Positions 18,222 through 29,733 of a stretch of DNA of 64,000 bases are shown here, piece by piece. Positions within the stretch are counted from its first letter, which is position 1. The number at the start of each line of letters is the position of its first letter. Location of the stretch: positions 310,001-374,000 of the forward strand of contig NZ_JAFFSX010000006.1 in NCBI RefSeq assembly GCF_017948485.1, read 5' to 3'. The stretch comes from Streptomyces sp. GESEQ-35. Lineage in GTDB: Bacteria > Actinomycetota > Actinomycetes > Streptomycetales > Streptomycetaceae. The position numbers and the translations under genes were made by a program. Under the pieces are notes generated by a model. It did no database searches. It saw only the letters and a list, made by a program, of their open reading frames with translations, and had not been told where the DNA came from.

Positions 18222-18271
18222 TAGGGTGACCGGCTCGGGGCCCTGCGCCGTCTGAGAGGTGGGGTACGGGG

Positions 18272-20695
<2,424 letters not shown>

Positions 20696-20696
<1 letters not shown>

Positions 20697-23206
20697 TGCG
20701 GGTCCCGCTTTCCTGGCTGCGGGAGTACGTCGACCTGCCGGAGACGCAGACCGGCCGTGACGTGCAGGCCAAGCTCATTTCGGCCGGTCTGGAGGTCGAG
20801 ACCGTCGAGCCGCTCGGCGCCGACCTCAAGGGCCCCCTGGTCGTCGGCCGGGTGCTGACCATCGAGGAGCTGGAGGGCTTCAAGAAGCCGATCCGCTTCT
20901 GCACGGTCGACGTCGGGCAGGCCAACGGCACGGGCGAGCCGCAGGAGATCGTCTGCGGCGCCCGCAACTTCGCCGTCGGCGACAAGGTCGTCGTGGTGCT
21001 CCCCGGCGCCACCTTGCCGGGCGGCTTCTCGATCTCCGCGCGCAAGACGTACGGCAAGACGTCCCACGGCATGATCTGCTCCAGTGACGAGCTGGGCATG
21101 GGCGACGACGGCGCGCACGGCATCATCGTGCTGCCGCCGGAGGCCGAGATCGGCAAGGACGCCATCGAGCTCCTGGAGCTGGTCGACGAAGTCCTGGACA
21201 TCGCCGTCACCGCCAACCGCGGCGACTGTCTGTCCATCCGTGGCGTCGCCCGCGAGACCGCCATCGCCTACGGCCTCCCGCTGAGCGACCCGGCCCTCCT
21301 CGACGTCCCGGGCCCGAACGCCTTCGGCTACCCGGTGCAGGTCTCCGACCCCGCCGGCTGCGACCGCTTCACCGCGCGCACCGTCACCGGTCTGAGCCCC
21401 GAGGCGCGCTCCCCGATCTGGCTCCAGCGCCGGCTCCAGAAGGTCGGCATGCGCCCGATCTCGCTCGCCGTCGACGTCACCAACTACGTGATGATGGAGC
21501 TCGGCCAGCCACTGCACGCCTACGACCGTTCCCTCGTCCAGGGCACGATCGGGGTCCGTCGGGCCGCCGAGGACGAGAAGATCGTCACCCTCGACGGCGT
21601 CGAGCGGAAGCTGCACGCCGAGGACCTGGTGATCACCGACGACCGTGGCCCGATCGGCCTCGCCGGTGTCATGGGCGGCGCGAACACGGAGATCGCCGAC
21701 CACACCGAGTCCGAGGGCACGACCGACGTGGTCATCGAGGCCGCCCACTTCGACGCGGTCTCCATCGCGCGGACGGCCCGGCGCCACAAGCTGTCCTCCG
21801 AGGCGTCCCGTCGCTTCGAGCGCGGTGTCGACCCGCAGGCCGCGGCGGCCGCCGCCCAGCGCACGGTCGACCTGCTGGTGCTGCTCGCGGGCGGCACCGC
21901 CGAGGCCGGCGTCACCGAGGTCATCGCCCCGTCGGCGCCGCACACGATCACCGTCCCGGCCGACCACCCGGACAAGGTCGCGGGTGTCGACTACGGCCGG
22001 GAGACCGTCGTACGACGGCTGCAACAGGTCGGCTGTGATGTGTACGGGCAGGACGAGCTGCTCGTCACCGTGCCGTCCTGGCGGCCCGACCTGCTGGAGC
22101 AGAACGACCTGGCCGAAGAGGTCATCCGCCTGGAGGGCTACGAGAACCTGCCCTCCACGCTGCCCAGGCCGCTGTCCGGCCGCGGTCTGACCCACCGGCA
22201 GCGGCTGCACCGCCGCGTCGGCCGGGCGCTGGCCGGTGCCGGGTACGTCGAGGCGCCGAACCACCCCTTCATCGGCGAGCAGGTCTTCGATCAGCTCGGC
22301 CTGGACGCGGACGACCCCGCCCGCCGTGTGGTGAAGCTGGTCAACCCGCTCAACGACGAGGAGCCCGCGCTCCGTACGTCGCTGCTGCCGGGTCTGCTGG
22401 GTGCCCTGCGGCGCAATGACGGCCGGGGCTCGCACGATCTCGCCCTGTTCGAGACCGGGTTGGTCTTCCAGCCGCGCGAGGAGCAGCAGGCCGCCGTCCA
22501 TCTGCCGGTCGACCGGCGTCCCACCGACGAGGAGATCGCCGCGCTGAACGCCGTGCTGCCCGTACAGCCGCGGCATGTCGCCGTCGTCCTCGCGGGCGCG
22601 CGCGAACAGGCCGGCTGGTGGGGCGCGGGCCGTCCGGCCGGGTGGGCCGACGCGGTGCAGGCGGGGCGCGTCGCCGCGCGGGAAGCCGGGGCCGAGCTGA
22701 TCGTCCGCGGCGGCCAGTACGGGCCGTGGCACCCGGGCCGTTGCGCCGAGTTCGTGGTCGCAGTCGACGGCACGGAGACGGTCGTCGGCCATGCGGGCGA
22801 GTTGCACCCGCGTGTGCTCAAGGCTCTGGGCCTGCCGGCGCGTACCTGTGCGATGGAGCTGGATCTGGACGCCCTGGAGCAAGCCGGCGACGGCACGCCC
22901 CAGGCGCCGAGCATCTCCACGTTCCCGGTGGCCACGCAGGATGTCGCCCTGGTCGTCGACAAGTTCGTGCCGCACGCCGACGTGGAGGCCGCGTTGCGTG
23001 AGGGGGCGGGTGAACTCCTCGAAGCGATCCGGTTGTTCGACGTGTACGAGAACGACGAGCAGCTCGGGGACGGGAAGAAGTCGCTGGCGTACGCGTTGCG
23101 GTTCCGTGCGGTTGATCGGACGTTGACCGTTGATGAGGCGTCTGCCGCTCGGGATGCGGCGGTTGCCCTTGCGGGTGAGCGGACCGGGGCTGTGCTTCGG
23201 GGCTAG
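20696..23206 (+). CDS. pheT: Phenylalanine-tRNA ligase beta subunit
   Basis: An 836-residue beta subunit with the usual order: an EMAP-like tRNA-binding OB domain (about 40-150), B3/B4 editing domain (about 210-390, with the region GLAGVMGG), B5 domain (about 415-490), catalytic-like core, and a C-terminal anticodon-binding FDX-ACB domain (about 740-836, [16 protein letters not shown]). It edits mischarged Tyr-tRNA(Phe). It is read from the TGATG overlap with pheS. Confidence 0.97.
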
Positions 23207-23256
23207 TCGCCGTGGGGGACTGGGCGGTCTGCCGGCTGCGGGCTGTCGGTGGTTGA

Positions 23257-23278
23257 TCGCGCAGTTCCCCGCGCCCCT
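23257..23278. repeat. Dispersed 22-bp repeat, copy 1
   Basis: Contains GCAGTTCCCCGCGCCCC and continues into a hairpin (GCGCCCC-TGAC-GGGGCGC, 23271-23288). It is 50 bases after the pheT stop. It is one of six copies in this window, all at gene 3' ends. Confidence 0.85.
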
Positions 23279-23360
23279 GACGGGGCGCTGCGGTCACCTC
23301 ACTCGATGGGGTGACGTTTCTGGGTGATCTGGTCCTTCCGGGCCATGCGGTCGGCAGAAT

Positions 23361-23386
23361 CGGACCGGCCTTTCGAGGCCGGTCCG
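23361..23386 (+). terminator. Terminator after pheST
   Basis: CGGACCGGCCT (23361-23371) and AGGCCGGTCCG (23376-23386) form an 11-pair perfect stem with a stable TTCG loop. It supports placing the start of the following phosphatase gene after it, at 23422. Confidence 0.8.
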
Positions 23387-23421
23387 TCTGTGCTGTCAGG
23401 GCCTATTGGGGGGCCATCGGC

Positions 23422-24492
23422 ATGAACCGCATCAAGGCTGGGGTTCCCCGCAGGGCGGGGCGCCGGGTGCTCGCACTCGGGTTGCCGACGGTGTGGGGGG
23501 CGATAGCGATCACGTACAAGATGGTCTGTCCGCTCGCCCAGCAGAACGGGTGGGAAGCGCGCATCGTCACCAGCGCCGTCTTCTTCGCCGTCGGCACCGG
23601 GCTGATCTTCCATGTGCGGCAGGCGCTGCTGCGTGAGCTGCGGCAGGTCCGCCGGGTCGCGGGCGCCGCCCAGAGTGTGCTGCTGCGGCCTCTGCCGCCC
23701 CGTATCGACGGGCTGCACGTCGCCGCCGCCCAACTGTCCGCGGACCGCGGTGCGGTCATCGGCGGCGACCTGTACGAGGTCATCGCCACCGAGCACGGCG
23801 TACGGGCCGTGATGGGCGACGTACGCGGACACGGTCTCGCCGCCATCGGCACCGTCGCCGCCGTCCTCGGCAGTTTCCGCGAGGCCGTGCACGACGAGCC
23901 CGACCTCGGCGGTGTGCTGCGCAGGCTGGACCGGGCGCTGGCCCGGCATCTGCGCGAGCGGGCCGGGTCGGTCCCCGACAGCCCGATCGGCGAGGAGTTC
24001 ATCACGGTCCTGCTGCTGGAGATCGACCCGGACGGCGAGGTGCACGCCCTCAACTGCGGCCACCCCTGGCCGTACCGAATCTCCGGCACCCACGTGGAAC
24101 CGCTCGCCCGCGCCGACCCCCTGCCCCCACTGGGCCTGTTCCCGCTCCCGCCCGACCTGCCCGCCGTACGCTGCGGCCAACTGCTCCCGGAGGACGTGCT
24201 GTTCCTCTACACGGACGGCGCCGAGGACGCCCGAGACGCTCATGGCCGGTTCTTTCCGCTGGCGACGGTGCTCACAGAGGCGGTGTGCAACGGGGTGACC
24301 AACCCACAGTCCATCCTGGGCGCAGTCTTCACCCAACTCCTGCGCCACACAGGGGGCAGAACGGTAGACGATGTGGCCTTACTGGTCCTACGGAATGACC
24401 GCACTCACGTGCATTGCAGCTTGCCTTCAGGGGCGCGGGGAACTGCGCGACCAGCCCCCACCTACCGGCAGCCGACAAACAACCTCCAGTGA
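23422..24492 (+). CDS. Membrane-anchored PP2C/SpoIIE-type serine phosphatase
   Basis: A 356-residue protein with two N-terminal transmembrane helices (about 14-34 and 48-68) and a cytoplasmic SpoIIE-type PP2C domain: VIGGDLYEVI, VMGDVRGHGLAAIGTVAAVLGSF and FLYTDGAEDARD carry the metal-binding Asp residues. Such phosphatases dephosphorylate anti-sigma-factor antagonists. ATG 23422 lies beyond the pheST terminator and after TTGGGGGG. The last 20 or so codons run through copy 2 of the dispersed 22-bp repeat, so the C-terminus (SGARGTARPAPTYRQ) is repeat-derived. Confidence 0.85.
   Translation: MNRIKAGVPRRAGRRVLALGLPTVWGAIAITYKMVCPLAQQNGWEARIVTSAVFFAVGTGLIFHVRQALLRELRQVRRVAGAAQSVLLRPLPPRIDGLHVAAAQLSADRGAVIGGDLYEVIATEHGVRAVMGDVRGHGLAAIGTVAAVLGSFREAVHDEPDLGGVLRRLDRALARHLRERAGSVPDSPIGEEFITVLLLEIDPDGEVHALNCGHPWPYRISGTHVEPLARADPLPPLGLFPLPPDLPAVRCGQLLPEDVLFLYTDGAEDARDAHGRFFPLATVLTEAVCNGVTNPQSILGAVFTQLLRHTGGRTVDDVALLVLRNDRTHVHCSLPSGARGTARPAPTYRQPTNNLQ
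24429..24450. repeat. Dispersed 22-bp repeat, copy 2, inside the phosphatase reading frame
   Basis: Reverse-complement copy (GGGGCGCGGGGAACTGCG) within the 3' end of the phosphatase gene. Here the first base triplet is TCA rather than the TGA stop found in copies 5 and 6, so the frame reads on for another 14 codons. Confidence 0.85.
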
Positions 24493-24521
24493 ACGGCGCT
24501 TAGTCGCACTGCCAAACCCCC

Positions 24522-24565
24522 GGCCGGGCCGCCGCACTGTACGAGGGGGAGCCGGCGGCCCGGCC
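24522..24565. terminator. Strong inverted repeat after the phosphatase gene
   Basis: GGCCGGGCCGCCG (24522-24534) and CGGCGGCCCGGCC (24553-24565) form a perfect 13-pair stem with an 18-base loop. No U-run follows. It separates the phosphatase gene from the TPR regulator gene. Confidence 0.75.
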
Positions 24566-24709
24566 TGCCTCTTGCGAGGCATTTCAGTCAACCGGCCGGC
24601 AACTCTCCGCAACAGCGCACGTACGGTGCGGATTCGCGCACTCGCTTCACACCCCGTGTGAAGGCGGAACCACTAATCTGACGCCACCGAGCCATCCGGG
24701 GGGCCACCC

Positions 24710-26050
24710 ATGCAGCCCAACACTCTGCTCGACGCGATCCTGGACGAGGCGGGGATCTCACACGCGGGACTGGCCGCACATGTGAACCAGGCGGGGCGGG
24801 CCCGCGGCCTTGCGCTCAGGTACGAACACACCGCGGTCGCCCGGTGGTTGAAGGGCCAGCGGCCCCGCGGCCAAGTCCCCGACCTGATCTGCGAGGTGCT
24901 CGCCGCCCGACTGCAACGCCACGTCACACTCGACGACATCGGCCTCGGTGTGCCCGGTGAGCCGTCCACCCCGCACGGCACCTCGCTGTCCGGCTTCGTC
25001 GAGCGGGCCACCGCCCTGTGGCGCTCCGACGAACAGCAGCGCCCGCACATCCTGGGCGCGCCCGCCGTCACCGGCACGCCCGCCGTGATGCCCGTATGGG
25101 AGTGGGAGAACCCGCCGGAGGACGTCGACGTCTCCCGCGGGGGCCGGCACCGGGTCACCCCGAGCGACCTGGAGATGCTGCGCGCCGCCCGCACGCACTA
25201 CGAGCAGATGTACCGCAAGGCCGGCGGCATAGCGACCCGCACCCGGATCGTCGGTTTCCTCAACTCCGAGGCCGCGCCGCTGCTGCGCGGCAGCTACACC
25301 GACGCCACCGGACGCCAGGTGCACCGGGCCACCGGCGGGCTGGTGGCGATCGCCGGGATCTGCGCGTACGACTCCGACGCACACGGGCTCGCCCAGCGCT
25401 ATTTCCACCAGGCGCTCAGGCTCGCGAAGGCCAGCGGGGACCGGGGACTTGGGGCCTACGTCATCGCGCTCCTCGTCAACCAGGCCCTGTTCATGCGGGA
25501 ACACCGCCAGGCCGTGGCCTTCGCGGAGGCCGCACTGCGCGCCGCCGGCAAGCACATCACTCCGGCCCTCGCCTCCGACCTGTACGCGATGCAGGCGAAG
25601 GCGTACGCACACCTGGGCGACGGCACGAGCGCCCTGTCCTGCATCCGGCGGGCCGAGACGGCCGCCGAACGCATCCGGCGCGGATACGAGCCCGACGAGA
25701 CGGGCTATGTCCAGCCGGGACTGGTCAACGTCCAGGTGGCTGAGGCACTTCTCAGCCTCGGTGAGCTGGCGGCGGCGGGGGAGCATGCCGCGGCGGCCGT
25801 CGGCAACCCGGCCCATGACCGGGGCCGGGTACACCGGCTCGCCATGCTCAGCACGATCGAGCTGCGGCAGGGCAATGCCGACAAGGCGGTGGCCACGGCG
25901 GTGCAGATGGCCGAACAGGCCCGGGGGATGGAGTCCCAGCGGCTGCGCGACAGACTCCGGGCGGTACGCGAGCACTTGGTGCGCAGCGGCTGTGCGGGCA
26001 CGTCCGAGGCCGCCGAACTCATCGACGGGGCACTGCGCGTACCGCTGTAG
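24710..26050 (+). CDS. NsdA-type regulator with helix-turn-helix-like N-terminus and TPR repeats
   Basis: A 446-residue cytoplasmic protein. Residues 1-75 (ILDEAGISHAGLAAHVNQAG and AVARWLKGQRPRG) resemble an XRE-like DNA-binding domain; residues about 215-440 consist of helix pairs of tetratricopeptide type (GLAQRYFHQALRLAKASGD, AVAFAEAALRAAGK, LYAMQAKAYAHLGDGTSAL). Streptomyces carries many such proteins, some of which (NsdA) delay differentiation and antibiotic production. The specific role is unknown. GGGGGG before ATG 24710 is the probable ribosome binding site. Confidence 0.75.
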   Translation: MQPNTLLDAILDEAGISHAGLAAHVNQAGRARGLALRYEHTAVARWLKGQRPRGQVPDLICEVLAARLQRHVTLDDIGLGVPGEPSTPHGTSLSGFVERATALWRSDEQQRPHILGAPAVTGTPAVMPVWEWENPPEDVDVSRGGRHRVTPSDLEMLRAARTHYEQMYRKAGGIATRTRIVGFLNSEAAPLLRGSYTDATGRQVHRATGGLVAIAGICAYDSDAHGLAQRYFHQALRLAKASGDRGLGAYVIALLVNQALFMREHRQAVAFAEAALRAAGKHITPALASDLYAMQAKAYAHLGDGTSALSCIRRAETAAERIRRGYEPDETGYVQPGLVNVQVAEALLSLGELAAAGEHAAAAVGNPAHDRGRVHRLAMLSTIELRQGNADKAVATAVQMAEQARGMESQRLRDRLRAVREHLVRSGCAGTSEAAELIDGALRVPL

Positions 26051-26094
26051 ACCGTCGCTCGAACACCACACCTTCATAGTCCCTGCTGCGATAT

Positions 26095-26120
26095 TGCCAC
26101 TTACTCGACGGAAGGTGGCA
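26095..26120 (+). promoter_or_regulatory. Possible hairpin over the Nudix gene ribosome binding site
   Basis: TGCCAC (26095-26100) pairs with GTGGCA (26115-26120). The 14-base loop and 3' arm include GGAAGGTGG, the ribosome binding site for GTG 26126. The stem is only six to eight pairs, so the effect may be modest. Confidence 0.35.
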
Positions 26121-26125
26121 GAACC

Positions 26126-26671
26126 GTGCAGTGGACGAAACAGAACGAACAAACTGTGTATGAAAACCGCTGGTTCACCGTCAACCTGGCAGATGTGGAG
26201 CTGCCGGACGGCCGGCACCTGGACCACTTCCTGATACGGCTGCGGCCGGTCGCCGTGGCGACGGTGGTGAACGAGGCCAATGAAGTCCTCCTCCTGTGGC
26301 GCCACCGCTTCATCACCGACAGCTGGGGGTGGGAACTCGCGGCAGGAGTGGTCGAGGACGGCGAGGACATCGCCTACGCGGCCGCCAGGGAACTCGAGGA
26401 GGAGACCGGCTGGCGACCGGGACCTCTGCGCCACTTGATGAGCGTGGAGCCGTCCAACGGGCTCACCGACGCCCGGCACCACATCTACTGGGCCGACGAG
26501 GGGGAGTACGTCGGACACCCTGTGGACGACTTCGAGTCGGACCGCCGGGAATGGGTTCCACTGAAGCTCGTTCCCGACATGGTCGCCCGTGGGGAGGTCC
26601 CGGCCGCCAATATGGCGGCCGCGTTACTGCTGCTGCACCACCTCAGGCTCGGGCAGGACGCCTTGCCCTGA
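26126..26671 (+). CDS. Nudix hydrolase
   Basis: A 181-residue protein with a complete Nudix box at residues 74-96 (GVVEDGEDIAYAAARELEEE, then TGW). The surrounding sequence (VYENRWFTVNLADVELPDG, and VEPSNGLTDARHHIYWADEG) resembles the ADP-ribose pyrophosphatase group. It would split a nucleoside diphosphate linked to another group. GTG 26126 follows GGAAGGTGG. It is on the same strand as the TPR regulator, 75 bp behind it, and may share its transcript. Confidence 0.88.
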   Translation: MQWTKQNEQTVYENRWFTVNLADVELPDGRHLDHFLIRLRPVAVATVVNEANEVLLLWRHRFITDSWGWELAAGVVEDGEDIAYAAARELEEETGWRPGPLRHLMSVEPSNGLTDARHHIYWADEGEYVGHPVDDFESDRREWVPLKLVPDMVARGEVPAANMAAALLLLHHLRLGQDALP

Positions 26672-26700
26672 TCCCCCCACCGCGCCCCTGCCCAAGGGCC

Positions 26701-26958
26701 CTAGTGGCCGACGGCCTGCCAGACCGCCACGATGAGCGCGCCCACGGCGGTCACGGCCGCTACGGCGGGCAGGGGCCAGCGGGCGTGTTCCAGCGTGACG
26801 ATCCGCGCGCTCAGGTCGTCGACTTCCTTGTCCGTCTCCTCAGTGCGATGGCTGAGCAGGGCAAGCCCTCCCTCGACGCGCGCGTACGCGACATCGAGGC
26901 GGCGGCGTAACTCTGCGAGTTCTCCTTGGACCACGGGATGCTCGGGGTCGGCGGCCAC
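26701..26958 (-). CDS. Small coiled-coil protein with C-terminal membrane anchor
   Basis: An 85-residue protein not recognised as a named family. Residues about 8-55 have heptad-like spacing (ELAELRRRLDVAYARVEGGL), and residues about 63-82 form one hydrophobic helix (AVAAVTAVGALIVAVWQAV), so it is probably tail-anchored with the coil in the cytoplasm. GTG 26958 is chosen over ATG 27003 because AAAGGAG lies seven bases upstream. It is convergent with the Nudix gene. Confidence 0.7.
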   Translation of the reverse strand: MAADPEHPVVQGELAELRRRLDVAYARVEGGLALLSHRTEETDKEVDDLSARIVTLEHARWPLPAVAAVTAVGALIVAVWQAVGH

Positions 26959-27090
26959 GGGTCCACTCCTTTCCGTAGTCGGACGTATCTCTTGCATGCG
27001 CATGTTGAGTCAACTCGCCTGGTGGGCGGGAGGGGAGAGTGTGCGAGGGGCATATGCGTGCCCGGCGTGCACACGGTGTGTGAATGCGAC

Positions 27091-27120
27091 GGGCCCGGCA
27101 CTCCGAAGAGTGCCGGGCCC
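27091..27120 (-). terminator. Terminator after the 3-hydroxyacyl-CoA dehydrogenase gene
   Basis: GGGCCCGGCACT (27091-27102) and AGTGCCGGGCCC (27109-27120) form a 12-pair perfect stem with a six-base loop; GCGAC/GTCGC pairs extend it outward. It lies beyond the 3' end (27169) of the minus-strand dehydrogenase gene. Confidence 0.85.
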
Positions 27121-27168
27121 GAGGGCGTCGCACTGTGTAATCAGCACCCTGGAACGGGCACTGTGCAC

Positions 27169-28029
27169 TCAGTCGTAGGTGTAGAAGCCCGACCCGGACT
27201 TCCGGCCAAGACGGCCGGCGTCCACCATGCGCTGGAGCAGCGGGGGAGCGGCGTACAGCGGTTCCTTGTACTCCTCGTACATCGAGTACGCCACCGAGGC
27301 GACCGTGTCCAGACCGATCAGGTCGGACAGCTTCAGCGGACCCATCGGGTGGGCGCAGCCGAGCTCCATGCCGTTGTCGATGTCCTCGCGGCTGGCGATG
27401 CCCGACTCGAACATGCGGATCGCGGAGAGCAGGTAGGGGATCAGCAGCGCGTTGACCACGAAGCCGGAGCGGTCCTGGGCGCGGATGGCGTGCTTGCCGA
27501 GCAGCTTCTCGGCGAAGGCCTGGGCCCGGCTGAGCGTGCCCTCGGACGTGGTGAGCGCCGGAATCAGCTCGACCAGCTGCTGCACCGGGGCCGGATTGAA
27601 GAAGTGGATGCCGATGACATGGTCGGGCCGCGAGGTGGCGACCGCGAGCTTCACCAGCGGGATGGAGGAGGTGTTGGAGGCGAGGATCGCGTCCGGGCGG
27701 GTCACGACCTGGTCCAGCACCTGGAAGATCTCGGTCTTCACCCCCTCGTTCTCGACGACGGCCTCGATCACCAGGTCGCGGTCGGTGAACTCGCCGAGGT
27801 CGGTGGTGAAGCTGAGCCGGGCCTGCGTCGCCTCGAGCTCTTCCGCGGTGATCTTGCCGCGCCCGGCCGCCTTGGAAAGGGAGGTGTACAGCCGGGTCCG
27901 GCCGATCTCCAGGGCCTCGCCGGTGGTCTCGGCGACCTTCACATCCAGTCCGGCACGGGCGCACACCTCGGCGATGCCCGCTCCCATCTGGCCGCAGCCC
28001 ACGACTCCGACGCGTTCGATGTCGGTCAC
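27169..28029 (-). CDS. 3-hydroxybutyryl-CoA dehydrogenase
   Basis: A 286-residue NAD(P)-dependent 3-hydroxyacyl-CoA dehydrogenase: Rossmann motif GVVGCGQMGAGIAEV at the N-terminus, SNTSSIPL, the catalytic His/Glu context GIHFFNPAPVQQLVELI, and a helical C-terminal dimerisation domain ending GRKSGSGFYTYD. It interconverts acetoacetyl-CoA and 3-hydroxybutyryl-CoA in butyrate, PHB-type or ethylmalonyl-CoA metabolism. GTG 28029 follows AAGGGGAC. It is a single gene with its own terminator. Confidence 0.92.
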   Translation of the reverse strand: MTDIERVGVVGCGQMGAGIAEVCARAGLDVKVAETTGEALEIGRTRLYTSLSKAAGRGKITAEELEATQARLSFTTDLGEFTDRDLVIEAVVENEGVKTEIFQVLDQVVTRPDAILASNTSSIPLVKLAVATSRPDHVIGIHFFNPAPVQQLVELIPALTTSEGTLSRAQAFAEKLLGKHAIRAQDRSGFVVNALLIPYLLSAIRMFESGIASREDIDNGMELGCAHPMGPLKLSDLIGLDTVASVAYSMYEEYKEPLYAAPPLLQRMVDAGRLGRKSGSGFYTYD

Positions 28030-28097
28030 ATCGTCCCCTTACTGATCGAGCCTGCGGCAGGCCGCCATTTGTGTGGTGCCTGCTCCGATCGTGCACG

Positions 28098-28107
28098 TTA
28101 CCGGTAA
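28098..28107. promoter_or_regulatory. TTACCGGTAA palindrome upstream of the dehydrogenase gene
   Basis: A perfect ten-base palindrome 69 bases upstream of the minus-strand dehydrogenase start and 90 bases before the divergent GHL10 gene. TTAC-GTAA dyads are used by some actinobacterial lipid-metabolism repressors, so it is a plausible operator. The rest of 28030-28196 shows no gene. Confidence 0.35.
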
Positions 28108-28196
28108 GTATCGATGATCGATCGCCGGGGTACGGGCATCCTGGGCGCGGAGACGATCCGTGACCGAGCGGATCCACAGCGTATGGGGGTGTGCAG

Positions 28197-29438
28197 ATGG
28201 GACGGATGTCACGTCGGGCGTTCGCGGTGGCAGCGTTGGCGGCCCTCACGCCGGCGTCGAGTGCGGCGGCGGTCCCCCGGCATCCGCAGTATCCCCGGGA
28301 TCCGCGGCTGACGACCGAGATGCGCGGTATGTGGGTGGCCACCGTGGCCAACCGGGACTGGCCCTCCCGAGCGGGCCTGAGCGCGTCCCAGCAGCGCGCC
28401 GAACTGATCGCCCACCTCGACACCGCGGTCCGCAACCGCCTCAACACCGTGATCTTCCAGGTGCGCCCCACGGCCGACGCGATGTGGCCCTCGCCGTACG
28501 AGCCCTGGGCGCAGTACCTCACCGGCACCCAGGGCAAGGACCCGGGCTGGGACCCGCTGGGCACGGCCGTCGCGGAGGCGCACGCCCGGGGCCTGGAACT
28601 GCACGCCTGGTTCAACCCGTACCGCATCGCCAACCACACCGACCCGCAGCGGCTCGCCGCCTCCCACCCGGCCCGCCGCCACCCGGACTGGGTGCTGACG
28701 TACGGCGGCAAGCTCTACTACAACCCGGGGCTGCCCCAGGTCCGCGGCTTCGTCCAGGACGCCATGCTCGACGCGGTGCGCAAGTACCCCGTCGACGGCG
28801 TCCACTTCGACGACTACTTCTACCCGTATCCGGTGTCGGGGCAGACGCTCGACGACGATGCCGCCTTCTACTGGTACGGCGGCGGCTTCGCGAGCCGGGC
28901 CGACTGGCGGCGGGACAACATCAACCGGCTGGTGAGCGAGATGCTGTCCCGCGTCAAGACGATCAGGCCGAGCACGCAGTTCGGGATCAGCCCCTTCGGG
29001 GTGTGGCGCAACGCCGCCACCGACTCCCGCGGCTCCGACACCCGGGCGGGCGTGCAGACGTACGACGACCTGTACGCCGACACCCGCATGTGGGTCCGCG
29101 AGCACTGGATCGACTACATCTGCCCGCAGCTGTACTGGCACGTCGGCAACGCCGCGGCCGATTACGCCAAGCTGCTGCCCTGGTGGGCTTCGGTCGCGCG
29201 GGGGAGCGGGACGCGGCTGTACGTCGGCGAGGCGCTGTACAAGGCCGGTGACGCGGCGCAGCCCGCCGCCTGGCAGGACGCCGGCGAGCTGTCCCGGCAT
29301 CTGACGCTCGCCAGGAAGCATCCAGAGGCACGCGGACATGTCTTCTTCGCCGCGAAGGACGTGACGCGGAACCGGATCGGCGGGATGGCGCGGGTGGTCG
29401 CCGACCACTATGCGCAGTCGGCGAGGTCCCCGCGCTGA
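28197..29438 (+). CDS. Secreted glycoside-hydrolase-like protein (GHL10, formerly DUF187)
   Basis: A 413-residue protein with a Tat-like signal peptide (SRRAFAVAALAALTPASSAAA) and a TIM-barrel GHL10 domain: EMRGMWVATVANRDWPS, FQVRPTADAMWPS, HAWFNPYRI, DGVHFDDYFYPYP and YICPQLYWHVG. GHL10 proteins are thought to act on cell-envelope or extracellular polysaccharide; the substrate is not established. ATG 28197 is chosen because GGGGG lies seven bases upstream; ATG 28206 is also possible. Confidence 0.87.
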   Translation: MGRMSRRAFAVAALAALTPASSAAAVPRHPQYPRDPRLTTEMRGMWVATVANRDWPSRAGLSASQQRAELIAHLDTAVRNRLNTVIFQVRPTADAMWPSPYEPWAQYLTGTQGKDPGWDPLGTAVAEAHARGLELHAWFNPYRIANHTDPQRLAASHPARRHPDWVLTYGGKLYYNPGLPQVRGFVQDAMLDAVRKYPVDGVHFDDYFYPYPVSGQTLDDDAAFYWYGGGFASRADWRRDNINRLVSEMLSRVKTIRPSTQFGISPFGVWRNAATDSRGSDTRAGVQTYDDLYADTRMWVREHWIDYICPQLYWHVGNAAADYAKLLPWWASVARGSGTRLYVGEALYKAGDAAQPAAWQDAGELSRHLTLARKHPEARGHVFFAAKDVTRNRIGGMARVVADHYAQSARSPR

Positions 29439-29439
29439 C

Positions 29440-29640
29440 CTAGGGCCTGTGTTGGGTTTCCTTGTGGCGGATCTCGGTGTCGGGGCCGGGTGAACACACG
29501 CCCTCGTGCCCGTCCTGGAACCTGACGCGGTACGGGGGGTTGCCCTCCCGCCCCATCACTTCGACGATCTCGCCGACCTTGTCCTGCTGTCCGACCACCC
29601 TGCCGTGCTGGACAAGCTGGTCGCCCACGATTGCACGCAT
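29440..29640 (-). CDS. DUF1918 domain protein
   Basis: A 66-residue protein with the DUF1918 pattern MRAIVGDQLVQHGRVVGQQD, then GEIVEVMGREGNPPYRVRF and DGHEGVCSPGPD, an SH3-like barrel found singly or in pairs in actinobacteria. Function is unknown. ATG 29640 has GAGGAGG nine bases upstream. It abuts the 3' end of the GHL10 gene (one base apart, convergent). Confidence 0.85.
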   Translation of the reverse strand: MRAIVGDQLVQHGRVVGQQDKVGEIVEVMGREGNPPYRVRFQDGHEGVCSPGPDTEIRHKETQHRP

Positions 29641-29733
29641 TCTGTTGGGCCTCCTCACCATGTGCGGGAGCAGCGGTCCGTGGCCTCGAGTCTACGGCGC
29701 CAGGCGCCGGTTGGGACCGGCCGCGCAGGCCGC

